A stretch of 64,000 nt of DNA. Origin: Cryptomeria japonica (lineage: Eukaryota; Streptophyta; Pinopsida; Cupressales; Cupressaceae). The first letter of the stretch is position 1; every line of letters begins with the position of its first letter. The notes beneath the pieces are model-generated. The model worked only from the letters and a program-made list of their open reading frames with translations, was not told where the DNA came from and searched no databases. A program made the position numbers and the translations under genes. The stretch is taken from the NCBI RefSeq assembly GCF_030272615.1, contig NC_081410.1, positions 139,790,849-139,854,848 of the forward strand, given 5' to 3'. Shown one piece after another: positions 34,629 through 46,556 of this stretch.

Positions 34629-35545
34629 GCAGTCATATGAAACTACGTGCATATGAAAGATAAAGTAAAGAAAAGTAAACATTCATTGAAAAAAAGGATA
34701 TATCCACAAGTTGTCAGATGAAGCCCCCAATGATATCTGTAGTACATAGTTAGGAACCGCACCTACAAAACCACATGTTAGATAAAATCACAAAATTACC
34801 TAAATGCTTACTAAGGAAGGTGATGAAAATTCCAAATGTTATATAAAATCACAAAATCACCTAAATTATTACTAAGGAAGGTGATTAAAATTTGAGGGTA
34901 GCTATATGCCCCCCCTGTTTTGGCTTGCTAATTTAGTGAGTTGAAACAGGGTATCATGTTTACCACATTGAATTGTGAAATAAGATTGATGATAAATGCT
35001 AACAAGAATATTTGATACAAGATTAAAAACTAATGGAGAATCATTTGGTAAGAAAGAGGTCTAAGCTTCAATTCCAACACAACAAAGAGTGTGAGGATTT
35101 GAGAGTTCTCTAACACAAGATGAAAGATTTAAATGGAAACAAATACGAAGAGAAGAAAATGAAGAAGAGATAGAAAGCATGAATACACACTTTGGTGATC
35201 CATGAGAGAGAGAAAAGAGGATTGAAATGACATCAAAGAGAGATTATTTATAGCAACACTCTTCTCAAAGAAGGCAAGATATCCTCATCAGGGACATGCA
35301 CGTTCACAAAATAGAAGGGTTTGTTATAAAAGATACTACTCAATGAAGACAAGAAATTGATGAATGATAAAAGACTACCAACACCAAGGAGGAGGTCCCT
35401 AATTAAGGACGTGTAATTAAGATCCCTATATATTATGTTACTTCCAAAAGTATGATTTCATGTGAAATTGTACCATCATGAATGACAATGAGCCCCCAGT
35501 AAGTGAGCTACCAATGTCACATAATGATGAGCAACATAATATCCA
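34629..35545 (-). other. Non-coding 3' interior of right unit
   Basis: No credible gene. Resembles 2465-5340 in element 1 (for example GATGACAATGAGCC at both), but much shorter. Confidence 0.5.
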
Positions 35546-36550
35546 TTAATGTTGTTTAAATACATGATAGATTGAATGAGGTATTTGAATATGACATGTT
35601 AAATTCTCTATTATAAGTGAGATTAAAAACATATATAAGATGATGAATGTTAAAAAATCTTCAGAAAGAGAGAAGTTTATAGGAGAAGAATAGGACCCTA
35701 AGTCATACTTTTCTTGCACACAAGAAATATTAGGAGAGGGATAAGTGTAATTCATTAGAGCCTTATTCCTAGAAGAAGGGATTTTAGAATGAGTAGAAGA
35801 TATAGTCTCATAAGCGGGATTAGAAATCTCTTGAAAAGATTCATAAAGATATTTGTTCATCACCAAGATTTCCTTATGAGGGGGATGAGTGTTGAAAGAA
35901 GTAGATGATGACTTAATTGAGATGAGATCATCATCACTACTAAATATAGAATTCACATTGAGAGATGTTCTTTTAGATAATTTAGTGGGCTTAAAGGGAT
36001 TATATCCAAGTCCAAATGAATCTTCATGTCTGTTATGTTCTAAAGGAACTTGAATTCATTGTTCATTTGTGCCACAACCATTTCCATTATAGCCACTCTT
36101 AGCTAAAATGTGAAAAACAAGACCATAAAGGGATGTCAAATCAGAAAGAGATGGTTGTGCCTCATAGGTCTATATGAATTAGAGGAATTATTTAAAGAAT
36201 TATTTGAATTAGAAGCAACCACAAAGTTGTTACTTAGTTGTTTAGAAAATGTGGGTTGCTCTTTAGGTTCCTCCTTAGATTTCTCCTTCTCAGTCTTATA
36301 TTCTTTTCAAGATATGCTATACTCTCCTATAAAAGTAGGGTTAATGTCTAAAAATCCCCAATAATCATCTGAGCGCAATCCTTAGGGAGAAAAGATATCT
36401 CTGGGAGGAGATTCCGATTGAGTAGAGGAATCAAGAGTACTAGAAGGAACAAGATCATTAAAGGAAATAGATGTATTCGAAGAAGTAGGAGGATTGGGAG
36501 AAGAATGGGAAGTAGTTGAACAAGAAGATCTAAATTTTAATCGAGCTTAA
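35546..36550 (-). pseudogene. Coding remnant downstream of protease, right unit
   Basis: Minus-strand open stretch 35546-35956 (SSDDDLISIKSSSTSF near its start) and broken frames upstream of it. The acidic and Ser-rich composition resembles the repeated part of the gag-like protein. No domain recognised. Confidence 0.3.
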
Positions 36551-36559
36551 AGATTGGTA

Positions 36560-36990
36560 TCACCTAGCAAGGTATATGTCTTATTGTTGTAAATGAACTT
36601 GACTTACCTATGCAATGTAGACAAGACAACTTACATGCTATGAATCCAAGGTCTCCTTAATAATAGGTTATATGTCAAATTTCTAGGCATCACATGAATA
36701 GGTGTAGATAAAGTAACATGACCTACCTTAATGGGAAAGGTAGTGATACCTAATGAGGATTTATCAATATTATATAAGCCTCAGATAGTAAGAGAATTGG
36801 GCTTAATGAGAGATGTATCGACATTGATTTTATGCAACAAGTTAATGCTACAAACATTAAGGCCAGACCCATTATCCACTAGTGTTCATCTTATTGCACT
36901 ATTTTTTATGATAACCACAATCATTAAAGGATTATATTGATGTTGGATTTCACTAGTAGGTAACTCATCTTGTGTAAACATAATTTGAGC
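36560..36990 (-). pseudogene. Gypsy-type protease remnant, right unit
   Basis: DNA alignable by eye with 7275-7700: the minus-strand LGRPWIH equivalent lies at about 36635-36660 (plus strand CATGCTATGAATCCAAGGTC) and the active-site loop at about 36840-36880. Stops and frameshifts make it non-functional. Confidence 0.6.
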
Positions 36991-37236
36991 CTTAGGAGAT
37001 GTTATACTATCAATCAAGGAAGCCATATTATTGGATGTCACTCAAGGAAGCCATATTATTTGAGCAGGTAGGACATTCAAAGTTTTCAAGGCATGTTGTA
37101 ACATTCCATGATAAGATGAAGAAGTTTGAATCAAATCCCAAAGGGATATCTTGGCAGGGGTAGTTTTGATTTGTTCAATAAGATCATATTATTTACCAAG
37201 AGTTTGTGAAATGTGAGGTCCTTGAGGAAGAATAGA

Positions 37237-37955
37237 TTAAGGATTAGGAAGGGAATTCGAGATAACAGGAAGAGGATTAGGTTGCTTATTGTTTCTTGTG
37301 TTATAGGTGTTGGAAACTACATGATAACTCTCCTTAGTTAGTTGTTTAGCATAATTATAGGAACTCTTAGTAGGATTTCCTCCTTGCACAGTAATCACAG
37401 GTTTGTTAGGAGTATTAAAGGAATCATGACTATATCCACCTTGAAAAGTGAAAAAGGGTTGATTAGGAAGTTGTGAATTTGAAGAAGGATAAACACCTTG
37501 GACAACAAAAAGAGGCTTGCTATGTTCATTCAAATTTATCATATTCATTAATCTTTTATATGTATTGTTTTTGTTTGAAGATTTGGAAAAAGACACAAAG
37601 TCATCAAGAGCATCATCCAACAAGGCATGGTCATATCGATTGAAAGGTTTATCTTTTGATTCAAAAGGAGACATCTCCTCATGGAGGGGATTGTTGTAGA
37701 CAACCATGTTGCTATATTTAGTGGAGGACTTGATAGGAATGTAACCATGAGAGGAATAATTCAACTTATCTTTGCATCACCATGAAATGGCATAGTAACA
37801 AGGTCAATTAGTTTTTGGCAAAATGAGGGTTTAGAAGGCTTAGGGATCAATAATTCATCTAGAGATTCATCCAATCCATCCTTACTAAACTCATAATCAA
37901 CATAATTACATACATCATCAAAAGTATGAACATGCTACAAATAAAAAATTGACAT
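37237..37955 (-). pseudogene. Gag-like protein, right unit
   Basis: Minus-strand reading from ATG 37955. The head domain is as in 7876-8958 (LDESLDELLIPKP, KPSFCQKLID), with a stop at codon 7 and a frameshift near 37775. The open part 37237-37764 contains a three-fold repeat of about 20 residues around PLFVVQGVYPSS / PFFTFQGGYSHD / PVITVQGGNPTK, not seen in element 1. No zinc knuckle. Confidence 0.6.
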
Positions 37956-38131
37956 TTTGAAATGAAAATTGAATGAAATTTAAACACACAATGCAAGCAA
38001 ATAGAGGAAATCTTTTTTTTTCTTTTTCTTGAATTTTTCACTTTTTTTTTTTGAATTTTATGTTTATAAAGAAAATGAAAGATATTAAATCTAGATCTAA
38101 CAATGCAATGCAATGAAAATAAGATTAGATT

Positions 38132-38150
38132 CACGTCAGATTCACCAAAA
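38132..38150 (-). other. Primer-binding-site-like sequence, right unit
   Basis: Minus strand TTTTGGTGAATCTGACGTG directly inside the LTR; compare 9887-9905. Confidence 0.55.
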
Positions 38151-38863
38151 TGTGTAGGGGAAAAAGTGAGACTAAGGAAACAAGTCCTAATCCCACTCTC
38201 ATGTACACATTGTGGAATACAAAAGAGCCTAGGGAGGTAACACACTTTGGATACTTCTTGTGAGAAAGAGAGAGCCAAGGATTACCTCTTAGGGTTTCTA
38301 TTCCTTTGTTGTAAATTAGGAGTAGAAGTGATGCAAAGTGTAGATTTGAATGATCAACCTAGAATGCAAGTATACACAAGCAACCCTAATATAAAAATGT
38401 AGAACTGAAACTAACTGATGTGCAGCTGAAAAGTACAGATTAGGAAGTGCGTTCAGAGGTGCACTTGCACCAAAAATTTGAGCCAAAATTTTTGGGATAG
38501 GGGTGCCATGCCCCTCACCTAATTCTACAAACAAGAAGCTACAAGTAACAGATTAGAATCTAATGGTTTTGAATTGTTGTTCTGCCAAAATCCACCTAAA
38601 ACTAGGAGGACTAGGACACCATGCCCTTGTCCCAGTGATTTCTACTCAAGTTTGATCCTTAGAACTGTGTCTGTGTGCTCTGTCAAACCTAAAATTTGCA
38701 ATGACGATTGGATCTTGTACCTACACCTATGACTAAAAATAGTGTTTTAGGTGGATATATGGGGTTTTTCCTTAGTCAACCCCCTAGTTTGGTCATTTTC
38801 ACCTCAACAAACAACCAATTTGTATAGTAAAATAGTGTGTGTAGGAATCTTATGTGTGTGCAA
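38151..38863 (-). repeat. Right gypsy-like LTR, left part
   Basis: TGTGTAGGGGAAAAAGTGAG, matching 25184 onward; holds GGGGTGCCATGCCCC at about 38495. Interrupted by element C. Confidence 0.8.
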
Positions 38864-39723
38864 TGTTGGCATATGCACACTCCAATGAGACATTGTAGGT
38901 GATTGAAGGTTTTGTCACTAATGGCAACCTTACAATCCTATGGCACCAGTAAGGCATCATACCAGCAAGGCATCATACTGGTAAGGCATTATATCGGCAA
39001 GGCATTACACCTACAAGATAGTTCACCGGCATCAACGATCACACTCTACACCGGCACTCAGGACATCGACATTGACACAAAGAAAGGAAGTATACCAGCA
39101 CAGAAGCCGACAGGATTTTGTTATATTATATTTTGTTTATTATTGTAAAAAATTTGTAAGCCGACTTGGCATGTTGTAAAATGACTCTTATATATAAAAG
39201 AGCTCATTGTAGACTTTTTGGAAGCAAGTTATGTAACTGATGTAAGCAAAATATTAAGGCAGACCTATTATGCGAAATATAGGTTAAAGAGTTTATGCAA
39301 GAAGTAGAGCAGCAACCGGTATTGGATCAGGCATTATAGATGCTATTGTAAAGCAGTACAAGATATTGGATTTGTACAATCCACATTGTAAGTCAGTGAG
39401 ACTTCCCATTGAGCAGTGAGCTCTAGGCAGTTGGCCTTCCTACATGTAGGCCCCTCTTGTAAGTAATATTCTCTTATTGGCCAGTAAGTGGATATTGTGG
39501 GTCACAAATCCCACCAAGGTTTTTCCCACACCTGGTTTCCTCATTAAATCCTTGTGTCATGGTGTGCTTTTCATGTGGATGTTTTTAATTCTATTTATTT
39601 CATTATTTCTTGCATACCGGTACAGTGTTATAATATGTTTTGCATGTTTTAAGTTAAGAAATTCTATATACCGGTTAGATACTGATTCACCCCCCCCTCT
39701 CAGTATCTATGGGAATCCTAACA
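38864..39723 (+). repeat. 5' LTR of element C
   Basis: TGTTGGCATATGC...GGAATCCTAACA. TATA-like TTATATATAAAAG at about 39187. U5 hairpin motif at 39517-39541 and GATTCACCCCCCCCT about 40 bases before the end. A short array of GGCATCATACCGGCAA-like units (about 38950-39010) lies in U3. Confidence 0.93.
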
Positions 39724-39725
39724 AT

Positions 39726-39738
39726 TGGTATCAGAGCC
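39726..39738 (+). other. Primer-binding site of element C
   Basis: TGGTATCAGAGCC, exact copia initiator-Met site, two bases after the LTR. Confidence 0.9.
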
Positions 39739-39794
39739 TGGTCCTCTATTTTTAGAAGCCTAATAGCTTGAGGAAGATCTTGACACCGGTAAAG

Positions 39795-40951
39795 ATGGAA
39801 AATCTGATGAAGCAACTTGAAGGAGCTCTCTCAGACTATGATACAGAAAATTAAAAAATATCAAACTAGAAGATGATTTAAAGGAATCTCAAGATATCAT
39901 TCGGGCACTTCAAGAGAATCTTACTGTTGCAAGAAATAAGAGAAGAGAACTTTGTGAAAAGATGTAAAATGAGAATGACGAAAAGGAATTACTTAATGAT
40001 CAGATAAGCAAGCTGAAACTGGAGAACATGACAACAAAGAATGAGATGCAGGATATGACTATGAGATTTTGTAAAGAGATTGAGGATAGGAAGAAGAATG
40101 AAGAAGAATTGACCAGAAGACTAAGTGATGCAGAAAATGAGAACACAAGACTTAGCTATGAAAATGATTTATTGAAGATAGATCTGATGCACACTCAGAA
40201 TGACTCCAATGAACTGATGAGACAGAAAGAGGTCTTAGAAAGAGAACTAGAAACTGCAAATCAACATAAAGAAAAATTCAAGAAAAGCCCAGAGGAACTT
40301 GGCACCTTGTTGAAGAATCAAAAACCTAAAGGTGACACTTCTGGAATTGGCTTTGAAGTTGGTGAAAGCTCTGGTATTGCAAATACTCAGGATCACAACA
40401 AACTGGTAAGACAACCTAATGCTTATAAATTCAATGGAAAATGCTTTAACTGTAATAAGTATGGTCCTAGAGCAAATGAATGTAGATCTAGAAATTATCA
40501 GAATATCAACACACCCACTGGTCAATGTTCAAAATGCAACAAAGTTGGTCACAACTCTGAAAATTGCAGAATGAATGTGAAATGTTATGTTTGTGGAAGA
40601 TTTGGACATTTATCTAATCAATGAAAAACACAAACCGGCATAGGTTATGGGAAATCTATTTAGAAGAATAATGTAACTTGTTATGCATGTAACAAGATTG
40701 GACATATTGCAAATTTCTGTAGAAGTAAAGGATCATTGGCAGACAACAAAAGCTCTAGCTTGAAGGGTAAAGAAAAAGTTGAAGAGGTTAAGCAAGAATT
40801 CTCAAAACAATGGATTAGAAAAGTTGATCTAAATATTGGGAATACTCCTCCACCGGTAGAACTAGTCAATGCTTCACTGGCAGGACAGAGTGATGCTTCA
40901 TCAGTAGGATAGAGCAGTGCTCCACTGGCAGGAAGTTCTTCATCTAATTGA
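39795..40951 (+). pseudogene. Element C ORF1: coiled-coil, zinc-knuckle gag-like protein
   Basis: Start ATG 39795 (MENLMKQLEGAL). A stop or shift at about codon 18 and further stops break it. The open part 40028-40624 is a long charged heptad region followed by CCHC knuckles: CFNCNKYGPRANEC (third ligand His replaced by Pro-Arg context), CSKCNKVGHNSENC, CYVCGRFGHLSNQ (last Cys replaced by a stop), then CYACNKIGHIANFC after the stop. Four knuckles, as in element B, and again no UBN2 head. A short Ser/Gly/Ala tail ends at TGA 40949. Likely an RNA-binding gag-like role. Confidence 0.72.
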
Positions 40952-41104
40952 AGAAAGTTTCCTTGAGGGTTTGGCAATCTAATGACACATGTGCTATTAT
41001 CCCTCAGTTAGAGATGAGAAGTTGGAAATTACTTATTACCGGCAGACAATGTTAAGTGAATACTTAACCGACATGCATTTAATGTGGTAGATGGCAAAAA
41101 GACA

Positions 41105-41112
41105 CTATAAAT
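41105..41112 (+). promoter_or_regulatory. TATA-like box upstream of element C ORF2
   Basis: CTATAAAT about 150 bases before the ORF2 ATG and after the ORF1 stop, matching the arrangement in element B. Confidence 0.4.
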
Positions 41113-41253
41113 TTGAGGTTTTGGCTCCATTTCATTTTATCGAGATTTCAAACCTACGAAGAGCGTGAAGATTTCGAGCTAAGGCATTTCGAGCAAGAGG
41201 CAAGAATACTTCAAGAAATCATCCATCCTAAAGGTAGTAAAAGGTATTTTATC

Positions 41254-44200
41254 ATGGCATCCACCTCTGCACTTGAATATATAGCAAACCCTACTGTTGT
41301 CAAAGTTATAAAAATACCTAGGCCCATATTTCAATTAGTTCCCAAAGTAGCAAAGAAAGATGATACCTTAGGTGCTTTTTCTCAAATTCCTAAGGGAGTT
41401 GTTTATGCTGAAGACCCCAGAATTTACATTCACTACAACATCGAGGAACTAAGAGATGAAGAGATTAAAACCATGTTTAAAACTATCATATGTGATGAAT
41501 TTAGAAATGTAAAAGATGAACATAAGTCATTGAAACCCTAGGATTTATAGAGATCCTTAGCATTCCTGAATTCCCCAAGGATGTGATTAGGATAGTCTTA
41601 AGCAGGGTACATGGTGAGTTTTTCTAGTTAGATGCAATTCACAAAATCACCAAGGAAGCTGTGAAAGCTGTCACAGGGTTACCAACCACTGATAAAAGGC
41701 CAGACAAGACTAAAAAGGTCTCCAATGACCTAGTTATAAACCTAACTGGTGCCACATCTGACAGAAGGTCCTTAAGAGTAAATGATGTAACAGATATTAA
41801 TTTAAGATTTATCAGCATGATATTAGGATATAAAGCTACTCATGCAAATAGATTCAATTCAGTTTCAAGTCCGTGCATTAAGAGTGCTTATGATATGGTC
41901 ACGAATAATGCAAAGATTGATGTATGTGAGTGGTTGAAGAACGAATTAATTGACAACTTAGGCAAGATTAAGAAGGACAAGAAAGGAACTTTTAAATTTG
42001 GAAATCTGCTAGTATATCTGATGCTACATATAACCAAACAAGTTCCTAGTATAGGCTACAAAGAACTTGGATATGATATACCAGTAGGAAAATAGCTAAC
42101 AGAACTATTCAATAACATGGGAGAAGATAAGGAAAACAATATCCATGATTTCTTTCAATCACTTAAAGCCAAAATGAAGAAAAGAATCAGATTATCACAA
42201 AAGATTGTTGACAAATATAAGGATGGAATATGCTTTGTAATCAAGAAGGATGAGATCTGGATGGAAGTAGTCATCCCTAAGATAGTTTGGGTAACAGAGA
42301 TGGGCTACGAAATAGATGATCATATAATTGAAACTTATGCTAAAGCACTTCTGGAAGCCCCTAAACAACCTAAGGAAGAAGTATTTGGTAGTGCAGAAAC
42401 TATTGAAAGCCAAATACAATCTAAGAAAAGAGTGAAAAAGGTTGAGGCAGTTGTAAGAAAAGGTTCTAGGCAGGAAAAGGAAATCAAGGATAAAATAATG
42501 GAACAAACTGGTATAACAGAGGATGAGTTAGCAACCCCACAACCTGAAACTCACCTATCACCAGTAGGCACATCTTCAGAGAATGGCATGCCTACAACTT
42601 GCAAGAGAGTTGTAAGGAAAAGAGATCCCTCACTGGCAACTACACCCTCACCTAGGAGGACAAGACAAAAACAACAAGCAGTGAGATCTTCGATAAGAAA
42701 GGCTACACCAAAGAAGAAGAAAATGACACCCAAGAAGAATAAGAGGACAAATAAGGACTTGGCCCCTCTTGACATACTGTTGAATGAAATTACAGAGGAA
42801 GGGAAATTGAAGGATATAGAGAAACTATATGACACTCTGACAACTGATGAAAAAGAACAAGTAGAAAATAGTGTTATATTGCATATGGATATGTATAAGA
42901 AATTTTTGATGGAAGTAGTAGATGAAGTACCAGATGAACTATTTAAGAGACTAGACGCAAGGAGACAAGTAGTAGTAGAACTTGACAAGAAAATAAAGAT
43001 AGAAAAGCTACTTGTTGTATACCCAGTGAATTTACCCAAAGAAATTGATGACTTAATTGCTGAAGCCAACCGGTCAGTATTTTCTAGTACACACCGGCAC
43101 ATTGCTTTAATGGTTGGAAGAGTTAATGAGGTGACTGAGGAGACAGAAAATGCATGGGACATTTTCCTAGTGGAAAAAGAAAAACAAGAAGAATAAATGA
43201 GCCAAAAACCTATAAAGGTATATCAGAAAGAAAGAGACAAGGGTAAAGGTAAAGTTGGTGGACCACCTAGTATCAAGGTTAAAGACAACTTACCCCCACC
43301 TCCTTTGATTACTCCACCAGTAAAAACAATAGTTACAAAAGATCAACTAGCAGTTGAAAGTATGGATGTAGAGGATGTCAATCCTAATCCTGAAATCTTA
43401 TATATAGTGGATGTTGATACTCAAAAGATCAACATTGTGGTAGATAAAGATATAGCTGATAAGACTGACATGGCTAGTGAGCCTCCAGTTGCTAAGCCAA
43501 CTGATAACACACAGGAGAAACTAGCAGATAACAAAGAGCAATAGGTAGAAACTCAGACTCAGACTGAGACAATGCAACAAATAGAGAAACAAATAGAGCA
43601 AAAGGCTTTGGAACAGGAACAACAACAAAAACATGAACAGGTTCATAAGGAAACAGTGCCACCGGCAATTGGAGAAATAGAAAAACCATTGCTTAAGGAA
43701 ATACAAACACAAATAGACCTACCAGAGGTCAATACAATCTTGGTTACTTCCACTGGTGGTACTCAGAATGTAGGTTCCTCATCAGGCTACAAATCAACTA
43801 ATGTGACTGAAGTACTATTGGATTCAATTAAAAAGATAACAGATTGCAACTCACAAGCTTATAAGGCAATAGATGACACAATACCAATTTTGAAGGTAAT
43901 TGTTCCTAACTGTAATATAGACAATAAAGATTCTTTAGGACAACTTGATACCTTGTGTAAATATATCACAAAGAACATTGAGAAAATAAAGGAAGAGACA
44001 TTGAAGGACAAATTGGAAATTGAAAAGCAAAAATTCTTTGATGAGCAGATAAAGAAGTGTACCAGAGATTTTGACACACTTCTACCAGAACTGTGTAATT
44101 TATTGAAAGAATACAAAACTCTGTACAAAGACACCTATAAGACAAAAATTTTGACTGTAGATATAGATAAGAAGATGAGCAAGGCACAGGATGAAATTAA

Positions 44201-44558
44201 TAAACTTGCAGATAATTTTGTTAACTCACCTGATACATTATCAGTTTTTGAATAGAAGATAACAACTTTTGAGGAAGAATTCCTTAAATTGGAAAGAGAA
44301 AAAGAGAGAATAGTGAATAAGGCAAAGCATCTAAGATTAAAATTGAGTCCAAGATTGGACTATCTAGCATCATTACGGAAGGAAATATCTGAGGCACTAA
44401 TACAGGGACAGAAAACACCGACAGAGCATTTGCAGCATCTCACCGGTATAGTTAAAAGAACAGAGACAACAATAAGAGACAGTAAAAAGTCTATGGAGAG
44501 TATAAAATTGATTTTGGTGGATCTATTTCAAATTGTAACTACTCAGTTACAAGGTTGA
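41254..44558 (+). pseudogene. Element C ORF2: large unknown protein in place of pol
   Basis: Starts ATGGCATCCACCTCT (MASTS) and spans about 1,100 codons to TGA 44556, with only about six stops, mostly single-base changes of Gln or Trp codons. Conserved with element B ORF2: IRIVLSRVHG, MILGYK, RFNSVS, FKFGNLLVYL, DGICFVIKKDE and MGYEIDDHIIETYAKAL. A basic region with MTPKKNKRT-type words (about 42700-42760) is followed by an Asp/Glu-rich part. In place of the Lys/Glu tract there is a Gln/Glu-rich segment (43560-43690). The C-terminal third (43800-44558) looks coiled-coil. No catalytic signature was recognised. The long open segments (359, 227 codons) suggest fairly recent coding capacity. Confidence 0.7.
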
Positions 44559-44746
44559 AACTACAAACTCTACTGACATCTTGACAACCTTTGTCATTGA
44601 TGCCAAAGGGGGAGTAGTGGGATGAGAAAATTCAAATATCATAGGAATCATATGCTTAGGGGGAGCACACATTTTTGGTAACTTTTTGGACTTCACATTT
44701 TTGGATACACTTTTTGAAATTTCTCATGAGTGTTACCATCAATGCC

Positions 44747-44758
44747 AAAGGGGGATAT
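44747..44758 (+). other. Polypurine tract of element C
   Basis: AAAGGGGGATAT directly before the 3' LTR. A second GCCAAAGGGGGAG occurs at about 44603. Confidence 0.88.
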
Positions 44759-45611
44759 TGTTGGCATATGCACACTCCAATGAGACATTATAGGTGATTG
44801 AAGGTTTTGTCATTGATGTCAACCTTACAATCCTATGGCACCGGCAATGCATCATACAGGCAAGGCATCATACCAACAAGACATTATACTAGCAAGGCAT
44901 TACACCTACAAGATAGTTCACCGGCATCAACGATCACACTCTACACCGACACTTAGGACACCAGCACTGACACAAAGAAAGGAAGTATACCGGCACAAAG
45001 GCCGACATGATTTTGTTATATTATATTTTGTTTATTATTGTAAAAACTATGTAAGCTGACTTGGCATGTTGTAAAATGACTCTTATATATAAAAGAGATC
45101 ATTGTAGACTTTTTGGAAGGAAGTTATGTAAGTGAAAAATAAAGGCAGACCTATTATGCAAAATATAGGTTAAAGGGTTTATGTAAGAAGAAGAGCAGCA
45201 ACCAGTACTAGATCAGGCATTATAAATGCTATTGTAAAGCAGTACAAGATATTGGATTTGTACAATCCACATTGTAAGTCAGTGAGACTTCCCATTGAGC
45301 AGTGAGCTCTAGGCAGTTGGCCTTCCTGCATGTGTAGGCCCCTCTTGTAAGTAATATTCTCTTATTGGCTAGTAAGTGGATATTGTGGGTCACAAATCCC
45401 ACCGAGGTTTTTCCCACACTGGGTTTCCTCGTTAAATCCTTGTGTCATGGTGTGCTTTTCATGTGGATGTTTTTAATTCTATTTATTTCATTATTTCTTG
45501 CATATCGGTACACTGTTATAATATGTTCTGCATGTTTTAAGTTAAGAAATTCTATATATTGGTTAGATATTGATTCACCCCCCCCTCTCAGTATCTGTGG
45601 GAATCCTAACA
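44759..45611 (+). repeat. 3' LTR of element C
   Basis: 853 bp, very close to 38864-39723 with small indels; followed by the TGCAA duplication. Confidence 0.93.
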
Positions 45612-46556
45612 TGCAAGACCCTAATGTGATGAATGCAAACAATCTAGAGTAACCCTATGCTTAAAAGAGTAGACCCTAAATGCTTGTAATTGACAAAGTA
45701 AATGCTCTGAATTAATGATGCTAAGTGATCTAAATCTTAAATGTAAATTTGGAAATTGATGTAATGAATCTCATACAAAAACATGAAAACAACATGAAAT
45801 CATACCCAATCCCAAGGGAGGGGTACAAGCCAATCTTCAATCAGTGATCTCCTATTGCTTTCCTACATCTTCCAAAGCCCCTAATTGATGAAGAAATGCT
45901 TCATAAATTCTTGATAGAAGTTGTTGAAAACTCCAAAACGTCTGCTCTTTCACTACATAGAAGGCTCCTTGTGATTTCTCAAAAACTTAGCCAAAATACT
46001 TCTTCTTGCCTTCAAATGAAGTAAGAGAGCTCTTATGTGTGAAACCCCAGATCTTAATTTCATCTTTAGGCTGACCTAGGATTTGAATTTTTTGCCAATT
46101 TCTTGGGGTTAAGCATTATAATATCATAGAATTATGCTCCTGAAATTTTGGGAAAAATGTCAAGAATCGTGCATAACTTATGCACGGTCTACCCACTTTT
46201 CACCAAATTTTTAGGGTCATTAGATATGATGATATTAGAGTGAATACCAAAGTTATATCTGATTTCAAGATGTTTTGACATGTGAAATCGGGCCTTCAAG
46301 GTTGAATAAAGACATAATTAGGGTTTATGATTTAATGATTTATTTAAGGGATAAAATAAAAAAGGGGCACACTTAGGGTAAAGGGCCCAATTTTATGATG
46401 TGGGGAGTGATGAAATATGACTTTAGATTTATTTAAGTTAATTAATTAAATTTTTAAAGGAAAATCACAATGCAAGATGCAAACACACTAAGCGGATGCT
46501 AAACTAAGCATAGAATTGTACTACCCTAGCAAGGGTGTATAATTTACAACGCTACA
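45612..46556 (-). repeat. Right gypsy-like LTR, right part
   Basis: Continues the LTR interrupted at 38863 and matches 33660-34612. Ends AACGCTACA (TACA). The next bases, ACTTC, should be the array's target duplication. Confidence 0.8.

Larger units (their letters stand above)
38864..45611 (+). mobile_element. Element C: complete pol-less copia-type retrotransposon
   Basis: A 6.75-kb plus-strand element with LTRs of 860 and 853 bp, perfect target duplications TGCAA (38859-38863 and 45612-45616), primer site TGGTATCAGAGCC and polypurine tract AAAGGGGGATAT. Inside are a zinc-knuckle ORF1 and a long ORF2 related to that of element B, and no pol domain. The LTR sequence is unlike B except for ends and U5 motifs, so C is a separate family of the same design. 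Confidence 0.9.
24657..46556 (-). mobile_element. Tandem gypsy-like array (element 2)
   Basis: Order on the plus strand: gag start of one unit (24657-24986), short leader with primer-like site, LTR (25184-34612), polypurine tract, second interior (34613-38150), LTR (38151-46556). The middle LTR has gag and primer site on one side and a polypurine tract on the other, so it serves two units at once. Removing the inserted elements B and C leaves LTRs of about 1.64 and 1.65 kb. Units carry gag and protease only. The left unit is cut by copia A at 24656. Confidence 0.75.
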
